64,000 nucleotides of DNA from CAVQZA01 sp963718355 (lineage in GTDB: Bacteria; Actinomycetota; Thermoleophilia; Gaiellales; Gaiellaceae): NCBI GenBank assembly GCA_963718355.1, contig CAVQZA010000004.1:186001-250000 (forward strand). The letters are read 5' to 3'. This document shows positions 25,401 through 34,173 of this stretch, in pieces. Both the position numbers and the translations under genes were made by a program. Below the pieces are notes generated by a model, which saw nothing but the letters and a program-made list of their open reading frames with translations, made no database searches and was not told the DNA's origin. Numbering within the stretch: position 1 is the stretch's first letter; each line of letters starts with the position of its first letter.

Positions 25401-25972
25401 CAGAGACCCTTCCGGAAGAGGAAACTCGTGTGGGGCGGAATGTAGCCGCCGAGTTCGAGGACGATCTCCGAATGGCGGCGCAGCGGGATCGCGCGGGGGT
25501 CGCCGTGCCAGCGCCGGCCGTTCACGAAGGCGAGGATCGGCGCGGTCGACGCGAAGCCTGCGAGGCGGGCCGGTGACAGCGGCCGCCCCCACACCGCGAA
25601 GAATTGCCCAAGCGTCGCGTTCGCGCCCCGCGCGACCTCGATCACGCCGGTCGGCTCGCGCGTGCGCACGGGATACGAGCAGCGCCCGCCGAGCACGTAG
25701 GCGCCCGAGCGGCGCAGCGGCGGTGCGACTCCGACGCCCGCGGGAACGATCACGACGCGCCGCATGGCGAAGAGCTCGAGGTGCGCGCCGAACCGCGGCG
25801 GCACGGCGCTCACACAGCGGAGCCCCGAGACGGGGACGGCGCCGGCGGCAGGGTGGTAGAGCGGCCCGACACCGATCGGCGTGGGAATCGGCCCCGCGGC
25901 GGCGGCCGCGCCGGAGAGGACGACGACGAGCACGCAGGCGGGCGACGCGAGCCGGAGAACACGCGCTGGCAT
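25400..25972 (-). CDS. Exported protein of unknown function (copper cluster)
   Basis: 190 residues from ATG 25972; a TTG at 25981 would add three residues. Signal peptide to about residue 26 (ALA-rich, ending AAAAG). The mature part contains SGLRCVSAVPPRFGAHLELF, GVGVAPPLRRSGAYVLGGRC and LELGGYIPPHTSFLFRKGL, with two Cys. No transmembrane helix is visible. It starts 75 bases from the divergent SCO1 gene, so the gap holds promoters for both cluster arms. Function not recognised. Confidence 0.65.
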   Translation of the reverse strand: MPARVLRLASPACVLVVVLSGAAAAAGPIPTPIGVGPLYHPAAGAVPVSGLRCVSAVPPRFGAHLELFAMRRVVIVPAGVGVAPPLRRSGAYVLGGRCSYPVRTREPTGVIEVARGANATLGQFFAVWGRPLSPARLAGFASTAPILAFVNGRRWHGDPRAIPLRRHSEIVLELGGYIPPHTSFLFRKGL

Positions 25973-26046
25973 CGGGCACAAGGGTGCGCGCCTGCCCCGA
26001 GCGCGTCAAGTGGGAACCGACTCGGCCCTCGCGAACCTCTGGCACG

Positions 26047-26643
26047 ATGACTGCGATGAGACTCGGCATCGCGTCGCTTGGGGCCGCGGCCCTGCTCGTG
26101 GTCGCAGGCTGCGGCGGCGCGAAGAAAGCAGCCGCGCCGGCGACGGCGTTCCGCGGCGCCTCCGTCGTCGATCCCGGGACCGCGCCGGACTTCGCGCTCC
26201 GCGACCAGTCGGGCCGGCTCGTGCGAATGTCCTCCCAGCGTGGGAGCTACACGCTCGTCACCTTCCTCTACACCCATTGCCCCGACGTCTGCCCGCTGAT
26301 CGCCGAGCATGTGAACACGGCGCTGCACGAGCTCGGCCCCGGCACGGGCGCCCTCGCGGTGAGCGTCGACCCGAAAGGCGACACGCCGGCCGCGGTCCAT
26401 CACTTCATCGCCGTACACCGGCTCGTGCCCGCATTCCGCTATCTCTCCGGGACGCCGAAGCAGCTCGAGCCGGTCTGGGCCGCCTACCACGTCGCCTCGG
26501 ACCCGCAACACGGGACGACCGCGGTAGCGCACTCCGCGTACGTCCTGGTGGTCGATCCGCAGGGGGTGGAGAGACTTGTCTACGACTCGAACGTCAAAGC
26601 AAGTGACATCGTTCACGACATCGACGCGTTGAAGGAGAAGTGA
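26047..26643 (+). CDS. SCO1/SenC copper chaperone lipoprotein
   Basis: 198 residues from ATG 26047; ATG 26056 is an alternative. Lipobox LVVAGC (Cys22). The SCO1/SenC thioredoxin-like fold (PF02630) has the copper-binding CxxxC at Cys78 and Cys82 in THCPDVC and the conserved His162 in AVAHSAYV. It delivers Cu to the CuA site of cytochrome c oxidase subunit II. Its stop overlaps the next start (TGATG), beginning a four-gene operon for redox and copper handling. Confidence 0.92.
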   Translation: MTAMRLGIASLGAAALLVVAGCGGAKKAAAPATAFRGASVVDPGTAPDFALRDQSGRLVRMSSQRGSYTLVTFLYTHCPDVCPLIAEHVNTALHELGPGTGALAVSVDPKGDTPAAVHHFIAVHRLVPAFRYLSGTPKQLEPVWAAYHVASDPQHGTTAVAHSAYVLVVDPQGVERLVYDSNVKASDIVHDIDALKEK

Positions 26644-27437
26644 TGGGAAAGGCAAGTCGCACGAAAGCACAGAGGCGGCAGGCGCCGCCGCCCGTCGGAG
26701 GTAAGTCGTCCGGCTCGCAGCGGACCGTGATCCTCATCACGATCTTCGTGATCGTCGTGATCGCCGCCGTCGTCGGCGGCCTGCTCGCGACGCGATCCTC
26801 GCCGAAGAAGCCGCCGCCCGCCGCAGCCTCCGCGTCCGACCAGGGCGCGTCGGCGGCGCTGAAGCAAGCCGCCGCCGCCGTCAACTTCTCTCCGAACACC
26901 GAGGCCGGCGTCGGCCAGATCGAGAGCAAGCCGATCTCGGCCGCGAACCCGCCGTCCACTCCGAACCTGCTCCCGGTCGGCTCCACGGCGCCCGGCTTCA
27001 CGCTGAAGACGCCCGAGGGGCAGAGCGTCAGCCTGTCGCAGTTCCGCGGCAAGGCGACACTGCTCGAGTTCTTCGCGACGTGGTGCCCGCACTGCGATGC
27101 GGAGGCGCCGCACCTGCGCAGCATCTTCTCGACGCTGCCGCGGACGAAGTACGGCTGGCTCTCGGTGAACGCCGACGGCGAGGATGCGGCGAGCGTCTAC
27201 GCGTACCACAGCTACTTCGGCATCCGCGACCCGGCCGTGCTCGACCTCGGCTCGACCGGCGCGACGGGGAGCTTCTCGCAGCCCGGCAACGCTGGTCCGG
27301 TCACGACGAAGTACCAGGTCGCCGCGTTCCCGACGTTCTATGTGCTCGATCCGCAGGGGAAGATCACGTGGCGCGGGGACGGCGAGCAGCCGGACGCGCT
27401 GATCCGCCAGCAGCTCTCGAAGGCGGCGGGTGCGTAG
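26643..27437 (+). CDS. Membrane-anchored TlpA/ResA-like thioredoxin
   Basis: 264 residues from ATG 26643 with GAAGGAG upstream. N-terminal cytoplasmic basic stretch, a transmembrane helix (about 29-49), a Pro/Ala-rich linker, then a TlpA-type thioredoxin domain with FFATWCPHCDAEAPHL (Cys148, Cys151) and TKYQVAAFPTFYVLDPQGKI. It probably reduces disulfides in the SCO1 or oxidase apo-proteins or cytochrome c. Position directly after SCO1 supports an oxidase-biogenesis role. Confidence 0.88.
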   Translation: MGKASRTKAQRRQAPPPVGGKSSGSQRTVILITIFVIVVIAAVVGGLLATRSSPKKPPPAAASASDQGASAALKQAAAAVNFSPNTEAGVGQIESKPISAANPPSTPNLLPVGSTAPGFTLKTPEGQSVSLSQFRGKATLLEFFATWCPHCDAEAPHLRSIFSTLPRTKYGWLSVNADGEDAASVYAYHSYFGIRDPAVLDLGSTGATGSFSQPGNAGPVTTKYQVAAFPTFYVLDPQGKITWRGDGEQPDALIRQQLSKAAGA

Positions 27438-27906
27438 GGCGGTCCCGTGGATCGGTCTGGCGATCCGCCTCGGAGCCGCGGGAATCTGGCTCGCCGCGGG
27501 AATCGCGAAGGCCCTCGACCTCAGCCACTTCCACAGCCAGGTCACGGCCTACGACGTGCTCCCACACGCGCTCGTGGGCCCCTTCGCCTACGCCCTTCCG
27601 TTCGTGGAGATCGCGATCGGCGTGTACCTCGCGATCGGCCTGTGGATCCGGCCCGCGGCGATCCTCGCCTGCGTGTTGATGGTCGTCTTCATCGTCGCGC
27701 AGGCGCAGGCGTGGTACCGCGGGCTCGTGCTCGACTGCGGCTGCTTCGGGAAGCTCTCGCTGGAGAAGGTCGGCCCCTGGACGATCCTGCGCGACGTCGG
27801 GCTCGGCCTGCCGAGCCTCGCAATGGCGATCTGGCCCGCGCGAAAGCTGTCGCTCGACTCATCGTGGCTCGGCCGTCCCGACCGCTTCACGATCGGCGAG
27901 CGGTGA
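27430..27906 (+). CDS. MauE-like four-helix membrane protein
   Basis: 158 residues from GTG overlapping the thioredoxin gene by eight bases. Four hydrophobic helices with the MauE/DoxX-type start RLGAAGIWLAAGIAKALDL and GPFAYALPFVEIAIGVYLAI. A conserved Cys pair in LDCGCFGKL near residue 98 fits MauE proteins that partner with thioredoxin-like proteins in disulfide or electron transfer (PF07291). The GTGA overlap couples it to ctaG. Confidence 0.82.
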   Translation: MRRAVPWIGLAIRLGAAGIWLAAGIAKALDLSHFHSQVTAYDVLPHALVGPFAYALPFVEIAIGVYLAIGLWIRPAAILACVLMVVFIVAQAQAWYRGLVLDCGCFGKLSLEKVGPWTILRDVGLGLPSLAMAIWPARKLSLDSSWLGRPDRFTIGER

Positions 27907-29198
27907 GGCGCGCGGCGCTCGTAACCGCGCTCTGCTTCGCCGCGATCGCCGCTCCCTCAGCCTCCGCGCACGGCGGCCTTCAGATCGCGACGGTCAGGAC
28001 CGGCGGCTACACGGCGCGGGTCGACGCGCTGCTCGTCAGCCTCTCGCCGACCCGCACGATGGTCGACTTCACGACCGTGCTCAGCCGCGGGGGGAGGCCG
28101 GTGGACGACGCGGACTTCCGGGTCACAGCGAGGACGCCCGACGGCACGTTCGGACCGCTCCGTGCGCTCCCGGGCGGCAACACCTACGAGGTGCTGGTTC
28201 CGATCCGCGACCCGCGGCAGTGGCGAAAGATCAGGCTCGCGGCCACGATCGCCGGCCCCGAGGGCGCGGCGTCGTTCCACTACTCGCCGCCGTCGCTCGC
28301 GTCCGACTGGCGCCCGGAGTGGTCAGTGGTCGCCGGCTGCCTGCTCGCACTGCTCCTCTTTGCGCAGGGATTCATGCGCCTCCGCCGCCGCGGCCGGAAG
28401 GATCTCGCCGGCTGGGACCGCGCCGTGCTCTTTATCGCCGCGATCGCGCTGACCTACCTCGCGCTCGACTCACCGCTCGACGCGATCGCCGACGACTACC
28501 TCCTCTCGGCCCACATGCTCGAACACGTCGTGATCGGCGACATCGCGATCGCGCTGGCGATGCTCGCCGTGCGCGGCCCGCTCGTCTTCTTCCTCCTGCC
28601 GCCGCAGATCCTCTCGCCGCTCGCCCGGAACCCTCCGCTACGCGCGTTCCTTCACTGGCTGACCGGACCCTGGGTCGCGCTCACGGTCTGGACCGCGGGA
28701 ATGTGGGCCTGGCACATACCGCGGATCTACGACTACGCCGCCACGCACCAGACCGTCCACGACCTCGAGCACCTCTCGTTCATCCTCGGCGGCGTGCTGA
28801 TCTGGAACCTGCTGATCGACCCGGCCCAAGCGCACCGGCTCACCGTGCCGACGAGGATCTTGCTCGCGGTCGGCGTCCTCCTGCTCGGCGAGCCTGTCGT
28901 CGCGACGCTGTTCGCCGGCGGCGCTCACTACACGCACTACGCGAGCCAGCCCGACCGCCTGCTCGGGATCGGCCCGCAGCTCGACCAGCGCCTCGCAGGG
29001 ACGGTGATGCTCACCGAGCAGATCCTCGCGCTCGGCGCCTGCTGCACGATCCTGCTCTGGCCCTACCTGCGCGGCGATCAGCGAGTCGCAGGTGGCCTCG
29101 GTCCGGGCCACCTGCAGCTCGCTTCCCCGACGGATGTCGGCGACCCGAGCGCCGCTTCTCGACTGGATACCCCCGGCGGCGCAGTCAAGAGTCGCTGA
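27903..29198 (+). CDS. ctaG: CtaG-type cytochrome oxidase assembly protein with exported N-terminal domain
   Basis: 431 residues from GTG. A signal peptide (1-21, ending SASA) leads a soluble domain of about 100 residues with HGGLQIATVRTGGYTARVDA and RRGRPVDDADFRVT, like CopC/FixH-type domains. Then seven helices of the caa3-type CtaG family (PF09678): SAHMLEHVVIGDIAIALAML, MWAWHIPRIYDYAATHQTVH and HDLEHLSFILGGVLIWNLLI, with several His likely to bind Cu. It helps insert copper into cytochrome oxidase. The fusion of a sensor-like exported domain to CtaG is less usual. It ends the operon. Confidence 0.9.
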   Translation: MRRAALVTALCFAAIAAPSASAHGGLQIATVRTGGYTARVDALLVSLSPTRTMVDFTTVLSRGGRPVDDADFRVTARTPDGTFGPLRALPGGNTYEVLVPIRDPRQWRKIRLAATIAGPEGAASFHYSPPSLASDWRPEWSVVAGCLLALLLFAQGFMRLRRRGRKDLAGWDRAVLFIAAIALTYLALDSPLDAIADDYLLSAHMLEHVVIGDIAIALAMLAVRGPLVFFLLPPQILSPLARNPPLRAFLHWLTGPWVALTVWTAGMWAWHIPRIYDYAATHQTVHDLEHLSFILGGVLIWNLLIDPAQAHRLTVPTRILLAVGVLLLGEPVVATLFAGGAHYTHYASQPDRLLGIGPQLDQRLAGTVMLTEQILALGACCTILLWPYLRGDQRVAGGLGPGHLQLASPTDVGDPSAASRLDTPGGAVKSR

Positions 29199-29240
29199 TT
29201 CATCCGTGCCACGAGGCTAATTCGACCGGCACCGAAGCTG

Positions 29241-29269
29241 GGTCACGGTCCGGAGACGGACCGGTGACC
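29241..29269 (+). terminator. Hairpin between ctaG and ppk
   Basis: GGTCACGGTCCG (29241-29252) pairs with CGGACCGGTGACC (29257-29269) with one bulged C and a GAGA loop. It may terminate the SCO1-ctaG operon, although no clear T tract follows. The rest of the 124-base gap shows only GC-rich sequence leading into the ppk start. Confidence 0.6.
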
Positions 29270-29322
29270 ACCCGGAAGAGATTTTCCGACCCTCATCCGC
29301 GCGAAGCTAGGATGTCCCTCCC

Positions 29323-31419
29323 GTGCCTCACAAAATCGCGATGCACACGCCGGAGCCGCTGCTGAATCGTGAGCTCTCCTGGCTTGACTACGACGAACGA
29401 GTGCTCGAGCTGGCCGACGACGAGTCGGTGCCGCTACTCGAGCGCGTGAAGTTCTGCGCGATCTTCGCGTCGATGCTCGACGAGTTCTTCATGGTGCGGG
29501 TCGCCGGGCTGATGGACCAGGCCGAATCGGGCGTGTCCGTACGCTCCGCCGACGGCCTGACGCCGCGCGAGGCGCTCGCCGAGATCCGCCCGCGCGTCGA
29601 GGAGCTCGTCACGAGCCAGTCGCGCCTCTGGCGGAAGAAGCTCGTCCCCGCGCTCGCGGCCGAGGGCATCACCGTCGCCCACGTCGACGACTGCACGGCC
29701 GAGGAGCTCGACGAGCTCGAGAAGCGCTTCGAGCGCGAAATCTTCCCGGTGCTGACACCGCTCGCCGTCAGCCCCGGCCAGCCCTTCCCGTTCATCTCGC
29801 CCCTCTCGCTGAGCCTCGGCGTCCTCGTTCGCGACCCGGACTCCGCCGAGGAGCGGTTCGCGCGCGTGAAGGTTCCCGAAGGCCTGCCCCGCTTCATCGA
29901 GCTCGGCGCGCGCAAGCTCCTGCTGCCACTCGAGGACGTGATCGCGCATTTCCTCGACCACCTGTTCTCGGGGATGGAGATCCTCGAGCAGGCGGTGTTC
30001 CGGGTCACCCGCGACGCCGACCTCGAGCTCTCCGACGACGCCGACGACCTGCTCGAGGCCGTCCGCGCCGAGGTCAGCCGGCGCCGCTTCGGCGATGTCG
30101 TCCGCCTCGAGGTCTCCTCGACGATGTCCAAGAAGATGATCGACCGGCTCTGCACCGGGCTCGCGGTCGGCGAGACCGAGACCTATGCGGTGCAGGGGAT
30201 GCTCGATCTCTCGGAGGCGTTCGAGATCTACGCGCTCGACCGGCCGGAGCTGAAGGACGAGCCCTGGCTGCCGATCACGCAGGCGCGGCTGAAGCAGCCG
30301 CAGGCCGACGGCGACTTCTTCTCGGAGATCCGCCGCAGCGACATCCTCGTCCACCATCCGTACGAGTCGTTCACGACGAGCTACGAGGCGTTCATCCGCA
30401 CGGCGGCCTCCGACCCGGCGGTGACGGCGCTGAAGACGACGGTGTACCGCACGAGCGACGAGTCGCCGATCGTGCCGTCCCTGATCACCGCGGCCGAGCA
30501 CGGCAAGCAGACGGTGTGCCTGGTCGAGCTCAAGGCCCGCGGCGACGAGCAGCGCAACATCGAGTGGGCACGACGGCTCGAGCAAGCGGGCGTCCACGTC
30601 GTCTACGGCTTCCCGGATCTGAAGATCCACGCGAAGACGACCCTCGTCGTCCGCCGCGAGGGCGGGCGCCAGCGCCGCTACGTCCACATCGGCACCGGCA
30701 ACTACCACGCGGTCACGGCGCGCTCGTACGAGGACCTGAGCCTCTTCACCGCCGACGAGCGGATCACCGCCGACGTCGCCGACCTCTTCAACTTCGTCAC
30801 CGGCTTCGGCCGGCCGCGCAAGTTCCGCAAGCTGCTCGTCGCGCCTCTGACGCTGCGCCCGCGCCTCATCGAGCTGATCCGTTCCGTCGCCGCGGCCGCA
30901 CAGGCGGGGAAGCGCGCCGAGATCGTGCTCAAGATGAACGCGATCACCGACCCGACGATCATCCAGGAGCTGTACCGCGCCTCGGAGGCCGGCGCCTCGA
31001 TCGACGTGATCTCGCGGGGGATCTGCATGCTCCGCCCAGGCGTCCCGGGCATGAGCGAGAACATCCGCGTCCGGAGCGTGCTCGGCCGCTACCTCGAGCA
31101 CAGCCGCCTGTACGCGTTCCACGCCGATCACACGTCGAGCTACCTCATCGGCAGCGCCGACCTGATGCCGCGGAACCTCGACCACCGCATCGAGATCATC
31201 ACGCCAGTCGAGGACAGGCGCGCACAGGCCGAGCTGAACGCGACCCTCGAGACGCTGCTCTCCGACACCGAGCAGGCGTGGGAGCTGCGCGCCGACGGGA
31301 CCTGGCACCGGCTCGGCGCGGCCAAGGGCGAGCGCGCCCGGGTCGCACAGATCGCACTGATGCGCAGGGCACGGCTGCGTGAGCGTCGCCAGGCCGCGTA
31401 CAGGAGCCGTGAGCGCTAG
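29323..31419 (+). CDS. ppk1: Polyphosphate kinase Ppk1
   Basis: 698 residues from GTG 29323; ATG 29341 is an alternative. Four Ppk1 domains in order: N (LLNRELSWLDYDERVLELAD), head, and two C-terminal PLD-like catalytic domains. The phospho-acceptor His about 436 is in PDLKIHAKTTLVVRR, and the second conserved His lies in YAFHADHTSSYLIGSADLMP. HIGTGNYHAVTARSYEDLSL is conserved. It makes and reverses polyphosphate from ATP. Its 3' end overlaps the Ppx/GppA gene. Confidence 0.97.
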   Translation: MPHKIAMHTPEPLLNRELSWLDYDERVLELADDESVPLLERVKFCAIFASMLDEFFMVRVAGLMDQAESGVSVRSADGLTPREALAEIRPRVEELVTSQSRLWRKKLVPALAAEGITVAHVDDCTAEELDELEKRFEREIFPVLTPLAVSPGQPFPFISPLSLSLGVLVRDPDSAEERFARVKVPEGLPRFIELGARKLLLPLEDVIAHFLDHLFSGMEILEQAVFRVTRDADLELSDDADDLLEAVRAEVSRRRFGDVVRLEVSSTMSKKMIDRLCTGLAVGETETYAVQGMLDLSEAFEIYALDRPELKDEPWLPITQARLKQPQADGDFFSEIRRSDILVHHPYESFTTSYEAFIRTAASDPAVTALKTTVYRTSDESPIVPSLITAAEHGKQTVCLVELKARGDEQRNIEWARRLEQAGVHVVYGFPDLKIHAKTTLVVRREGGRQRRYVHIGTGNYHAVTARSYEDLSLFTADERITADVADLFNFVTGFGRPRKFRKLLVAPLTLRPRLIELIRSVAAAAQAGKRAEIVLKMNAITDPTIIQELYRASEAGASIDVISRGICMLRPGVPGMSENIRVRSVLGRYLEHSRLYAFHADHTSSYLIGSADLMPRNLDHRIEIITPVEDRRAQAELNATLETLLSDTEQAWELRADGTWHRLGAAKGERARVAQIALMRRARLRERRQAAYRSRER

Positions 31420-32359
31420 CACTCTTCTCCGTCGCTTGCGGGCACCGACCGATGCGTCCGACAAGATTCCGCCGGTGCGCGCGGCCGTTCTCGACATCGG
31501 CTCCAACACCGCGCGGCTGCTCGTCGCCGAGCTCCGCAAAGGTCGCGTCCTTCCCGTGCGCGAAGAGAGCGTCTATCTCGGGCTCGGCGCGGAGATTCTC
31601 GACCGCGGCTCGGTCGGCCGGACGAAGCTCGCGGAGACGGCCGAGGTCGCGAGGGCGTTCGCGAAGCTCGCGCGCAAGGCACAGGCCGACGAGATCGACG
31701 TGATCGTGACCGCGCCGGGCCGCCAGGCATCGAATCCCGAGGAGCTCCTCGCGACGATTGCCCGCGCGAGCGGCACGGTGGCCCGGATTCTCTCCGCGCG
31801 CGAGGAGGGCGAGCTCGCGTACGAGGGCGCCCTGGCCCGCGAGGACATCGGCGGGCGGCGCGTGGCAGTCTGCGACGTCGGCGGCGGCTCGACCGAGATC
31901 GTCGTCGGCGACGACGGCATGCCGTCGTTCTGGAACACGTCGGTCGACCTCGGCTCGCTGCGGCTCACCGCGGCGTGCCTCGGCGACGACCCTCCCTCGG
32001 CCAAGTCGCTCGCGGCGGCCGCACAGCACACGCATGACCTCTTCGCCGATGTCGACCCGCCTGTCGCCGAGCTCGCGCTCGCGGTCGGCGGTAGCGCGCG
32101 CGGGCTGGCGAAGCTCGTCGGCCCGATCCTCGGCGAGGACCAGCTGACGCTGGCGCTCGAGCTCTCGAGCTCGAAGCGGTCGTCGAAGGTCGCGAAGAAC
32201 TACGGCGTGGACGAGCAGCGTGCGCGCGTCCTCCCCGCCGGGGCAATCGTCCTGCGCGAAGTGACGCGCAGGCTCGGCCAGCCGTTGCGACTCGGCCGCG
32301 GTGGCCTGCGCGAGGCGGCGGTGGGCCGGATGCTCGCCGCGGACGTGCGCGCGGCTTAG
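31409..32359 (+). CDS. Ppx/GppA exopolyphosphatase family protein
   Basis: 316 residues from GTG 31409 inside the ppk end; GTG 31379 and GTG 31475 (giving VRAAVLDIGSNTARLLV at the very start) are alternatives. The actin-like ASKHA fold shows phosphate-1 loop AAVLDIGSNTARLLV and phosphate-2 loop VAVCDVGGGSTEIVVG, with VPAGAIVLREV at the C-terminus. The single Ppx-N module is about 300 residues; no HD domain is present. It probably hydrolyses polyphosphate or pppGpp. Its stop overlaps the convergent CYTH-CHAD stop. Confidence 0.9.
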   Translation: MSASTLLRRLRAPTDASDKIPPVRAAVLDIGSNTARLLVAELRKGRVLPVREESVYLGLGAEILDRGSVGRTKLAETAEVARAFAKLARKAQADEIDVIVTAPGRQASNPEELLATIARASGTVARILSAREEGELAYEGALAREDIGGRRVAVCDVGGGSTEIVVGDDGMPSFWNTSVDLGSLRLTAACLGDDPPSAKSLAAAAQHTHDLFADVDPPVAELALAVGGSARGLAKLVGPILGEDQLTLALELSSSKRSSKVAKNYGVDEQRARVLPAGAIVLREVTRRLGQPLRLGRGGLREAAVGRMLAADVRAA

Positions 32360-33768
32360 ATCCGGCTGGCGCGCGAGTCGAGCTGCTTCCAGGCGGCGCG
32401 ATAGAGCTGCCGCGCTTCGACCCGGCGTTGTCGCTCCCGTTCGATCAGCCGCCCGACGGCGACTCCCGCCTCCGGCGCTGCGGCGACCCGCTCGCGCAGC
32501 ACTTCCTCCGCGACCACGGCGTCCTGATGTGCGCCGAGCACGTCCTGGAGCTCCTTTGCGGCCTCGAGGATTCCCGCGGCACGCTTCCCGAGCGCCGGCC
32601 GCGCGAGCTCGATCGCGTAGCGGGCGCGCTTGGCCTCGATCCGGGCCTCGTGCAGTGCGTCGTCGGGCGGCTCGGGCCCGAGCGCCTTCATCGTGCGCCG
32701 GAGGGTCTTGAGCTCGCCCTTCCAGATCGCCTGCAAGGTCGCCTTGGACTCGCCGATCGGCGGATCGTCGGTCTCGAGCCGGTCGAGCAGCGCGAGGTAG
32801 CGGTCGCTCTCGAGCCCGCGCACGAGAGTCCGCCGCTGGCGCCCGCGCTCGCGGGAGAGCGCGGTCAGAACGGCGCTGAACGCCTTTGCCTCGTCGCGCT
32901 CGAGCGTCTTGGCTTCGGCGCGCAGGTGCTCCAGGAGCACATCGAGGTCGCGGACGCGGCCGAGCTCGCTGCCGAGCCAGCCAAGCTCCGCGCGCAGCCG
33001 CTCGGCCCACTCCGCATCGACGAACGAGCGCGACGCGCGGAGGAACGCGCGCAGCCTCCGGGTCGCGACACGGAGCTGGTGCAGATCCTCGATGTCGGTG
33101 CCCAGTCGCGTGCCCGGGTCGCGGGCGAGCAGCACGGCGAGCTGATCGCGAAGCGCGATCCGCAGCGCCTCGGCCGGCCCGGCGCCCGGACTCGCCTTCG
33201 AACGCCGCGGCGGCTCGACGCCGAGCACACGGGCGAGCTTCGACGAGGAGGCCGCGTCCTTCGCGCCCGCCGCGCGGGTCAGCTTCTCGAGCCGGCGGAG
33301 ATCGTCCTCGGTGCCGTCGATCAGCTCGATCTCGAGCTCGTCGAACGCGCCCGCGACGCGCTCGCCTTCGAGCACCGACACCGCGTCGAGCGCGATCTCG
33401 GCCAGCTCACGCTCGCCGTCGCGCACCACAAGCGCGTCGCGCTTCGTGCGCAGGAGCGCAACCGGAGCGAGCGGGCGGCGGCGGGTCAGGCCGAGGAGGA
33501 GCTTCGACACGCGATCGGGAACCATCTCCTCGTCGTCGAGCTCGATCTCGAGCCGCGCGACGCCCTGCGGCAACTTGAGCTGCCAGGCGCCCGCGCCGTT
33601 CTCGACCCGGCGGCGCAATGTGACACCCTCGCGGGCGAGGCGGCGGTCATCGGTGTCGTAGTAGGTCGAGTCGAAGAGGCGGGGCTTGTGACGCTCGCCT
33701 TCGAACCCGGAGAGATCGAACCCCTCGGGAGGCTGCAGCTTGACTTCGCGTTCGACCTTGGCTTTCAC
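32356..33768 (-). CDS. CYTH-CHAD protein linked to polyphosphate metabolism
   Basis: 470 residues from GTG 33768, chosen because the CYTH signature KVEREVKLQ then starts at once. The frame is open to ATG 33888, adding 40 residues that look non-conserved and would overlap the divergent small gene. CYTH (about 1-200) carries ExExK in EREVK and later a DELEIELIDG strand. CHAD (about 225-470) carries its paired His/Arg motifs: IEDLHQLRVATRRLRAFLRA, GRVRDLDVLLEHL, LHEARIEAKRARYAIEL and LGAHQDAVVAEEVL. CHAD domains bind polyphosphate and CYTH domains process triphosphates. Neighbour ppk and ppx genes fit a polyphosphate role. Confidence 0.88.
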   Translation of the reverse strand: MKAKVEREVKLQPPEGFDLSGFEGERHKPRLFDSTYYDTDDRRLAREGVTLRRRVENGAGAWQLKLPQGVARLEIELDDEEMVPDRVSKLLLGLTRRRPLAPVALLRTKRDALVVRDGERELAEIALDAVSVLEGERVAGAFDELEIELIDGTEDDLRRLEKLTRAAGAKDAASSSKLARVLGVEPPRRSKASPGAGPAEALRIALRDQLAVLLARDPGTRLGTDIEDLHQLRVATRRLRAFLRASRSFVDAEWAERLRAELGWLGSELGRVRDLDVLLEHLRAEAKTLERDEAKAFSAVLTALSRERGRQRRTLVRGLESDRYLALLDRLETDDPPIGESKATLQAIWKGELKTLRRTMKALGPEPPDDALHEARIEAKRARYAIELARPALGKRAAGILEAAKELQDVLGAHQDAVVAEEVLRERVAAAPEAGVAVGRLIERERQRRVEARQLYRAAWKQLDSRASRI

Positions 33769-33886
33769 GGCTCGGTACCGTAGCTCACCGGGCGACGAGC
33801 AGGCCTTTTTACGTTTCCGGTCGTTCACCACCTTGTCACCACCTTGCTCTTCCCTTCGGGGCGAGTCGCCCCGTATGGTTCGCGGC

Positions 33887-34072
33887 ATGAACCAGCTGAC
33901 CGAACTTCATCGTGAAGTCGTAACCACGCGTTGGCTCTTGCAGCGCGCGGCCGACGAGCCCGTTGCAGTCCAGGACAACGTCCGTCTCGTGGAGCGCGCG
34001 CACCTGAGGCGGATTCAGCAGCTCGTCGAGGAGCTCCTCGTCGATGCACAGCGCGCCGGCGCCACGAACTGA
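33887..34072 (+). CDS. Small helical protein, unknown function
   Basis: 61 residues from ATG 33887 (ATG 33875 would add four). The sequence starts MNQLTELHREVVTTRWLLQR, then ERAHLRRIQQLVEELLVDAQ, an amphipathic helix pattern without a known motif. Start codons on the two strands overlap here if the long CYTH-CHAD start is used. It could be a small regulator or just a short open frame. Confidence 0.45.
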   Translation: MNQLTELHREVVTTRWLLQRAADEPVAVQDNVRLVERAHLRRIQQLVEELLVDAQRAGATN

Positions 34073-34173
34073 GCCATCCTGTGAACGTGCGGTGAGAAGC
34101 CGGTGTTGGCGTCCGGCGGACGCCGCGCGCCGTCGAAACCCGGAGCATCGGGACACTCGACTGTCGCCGGCTC

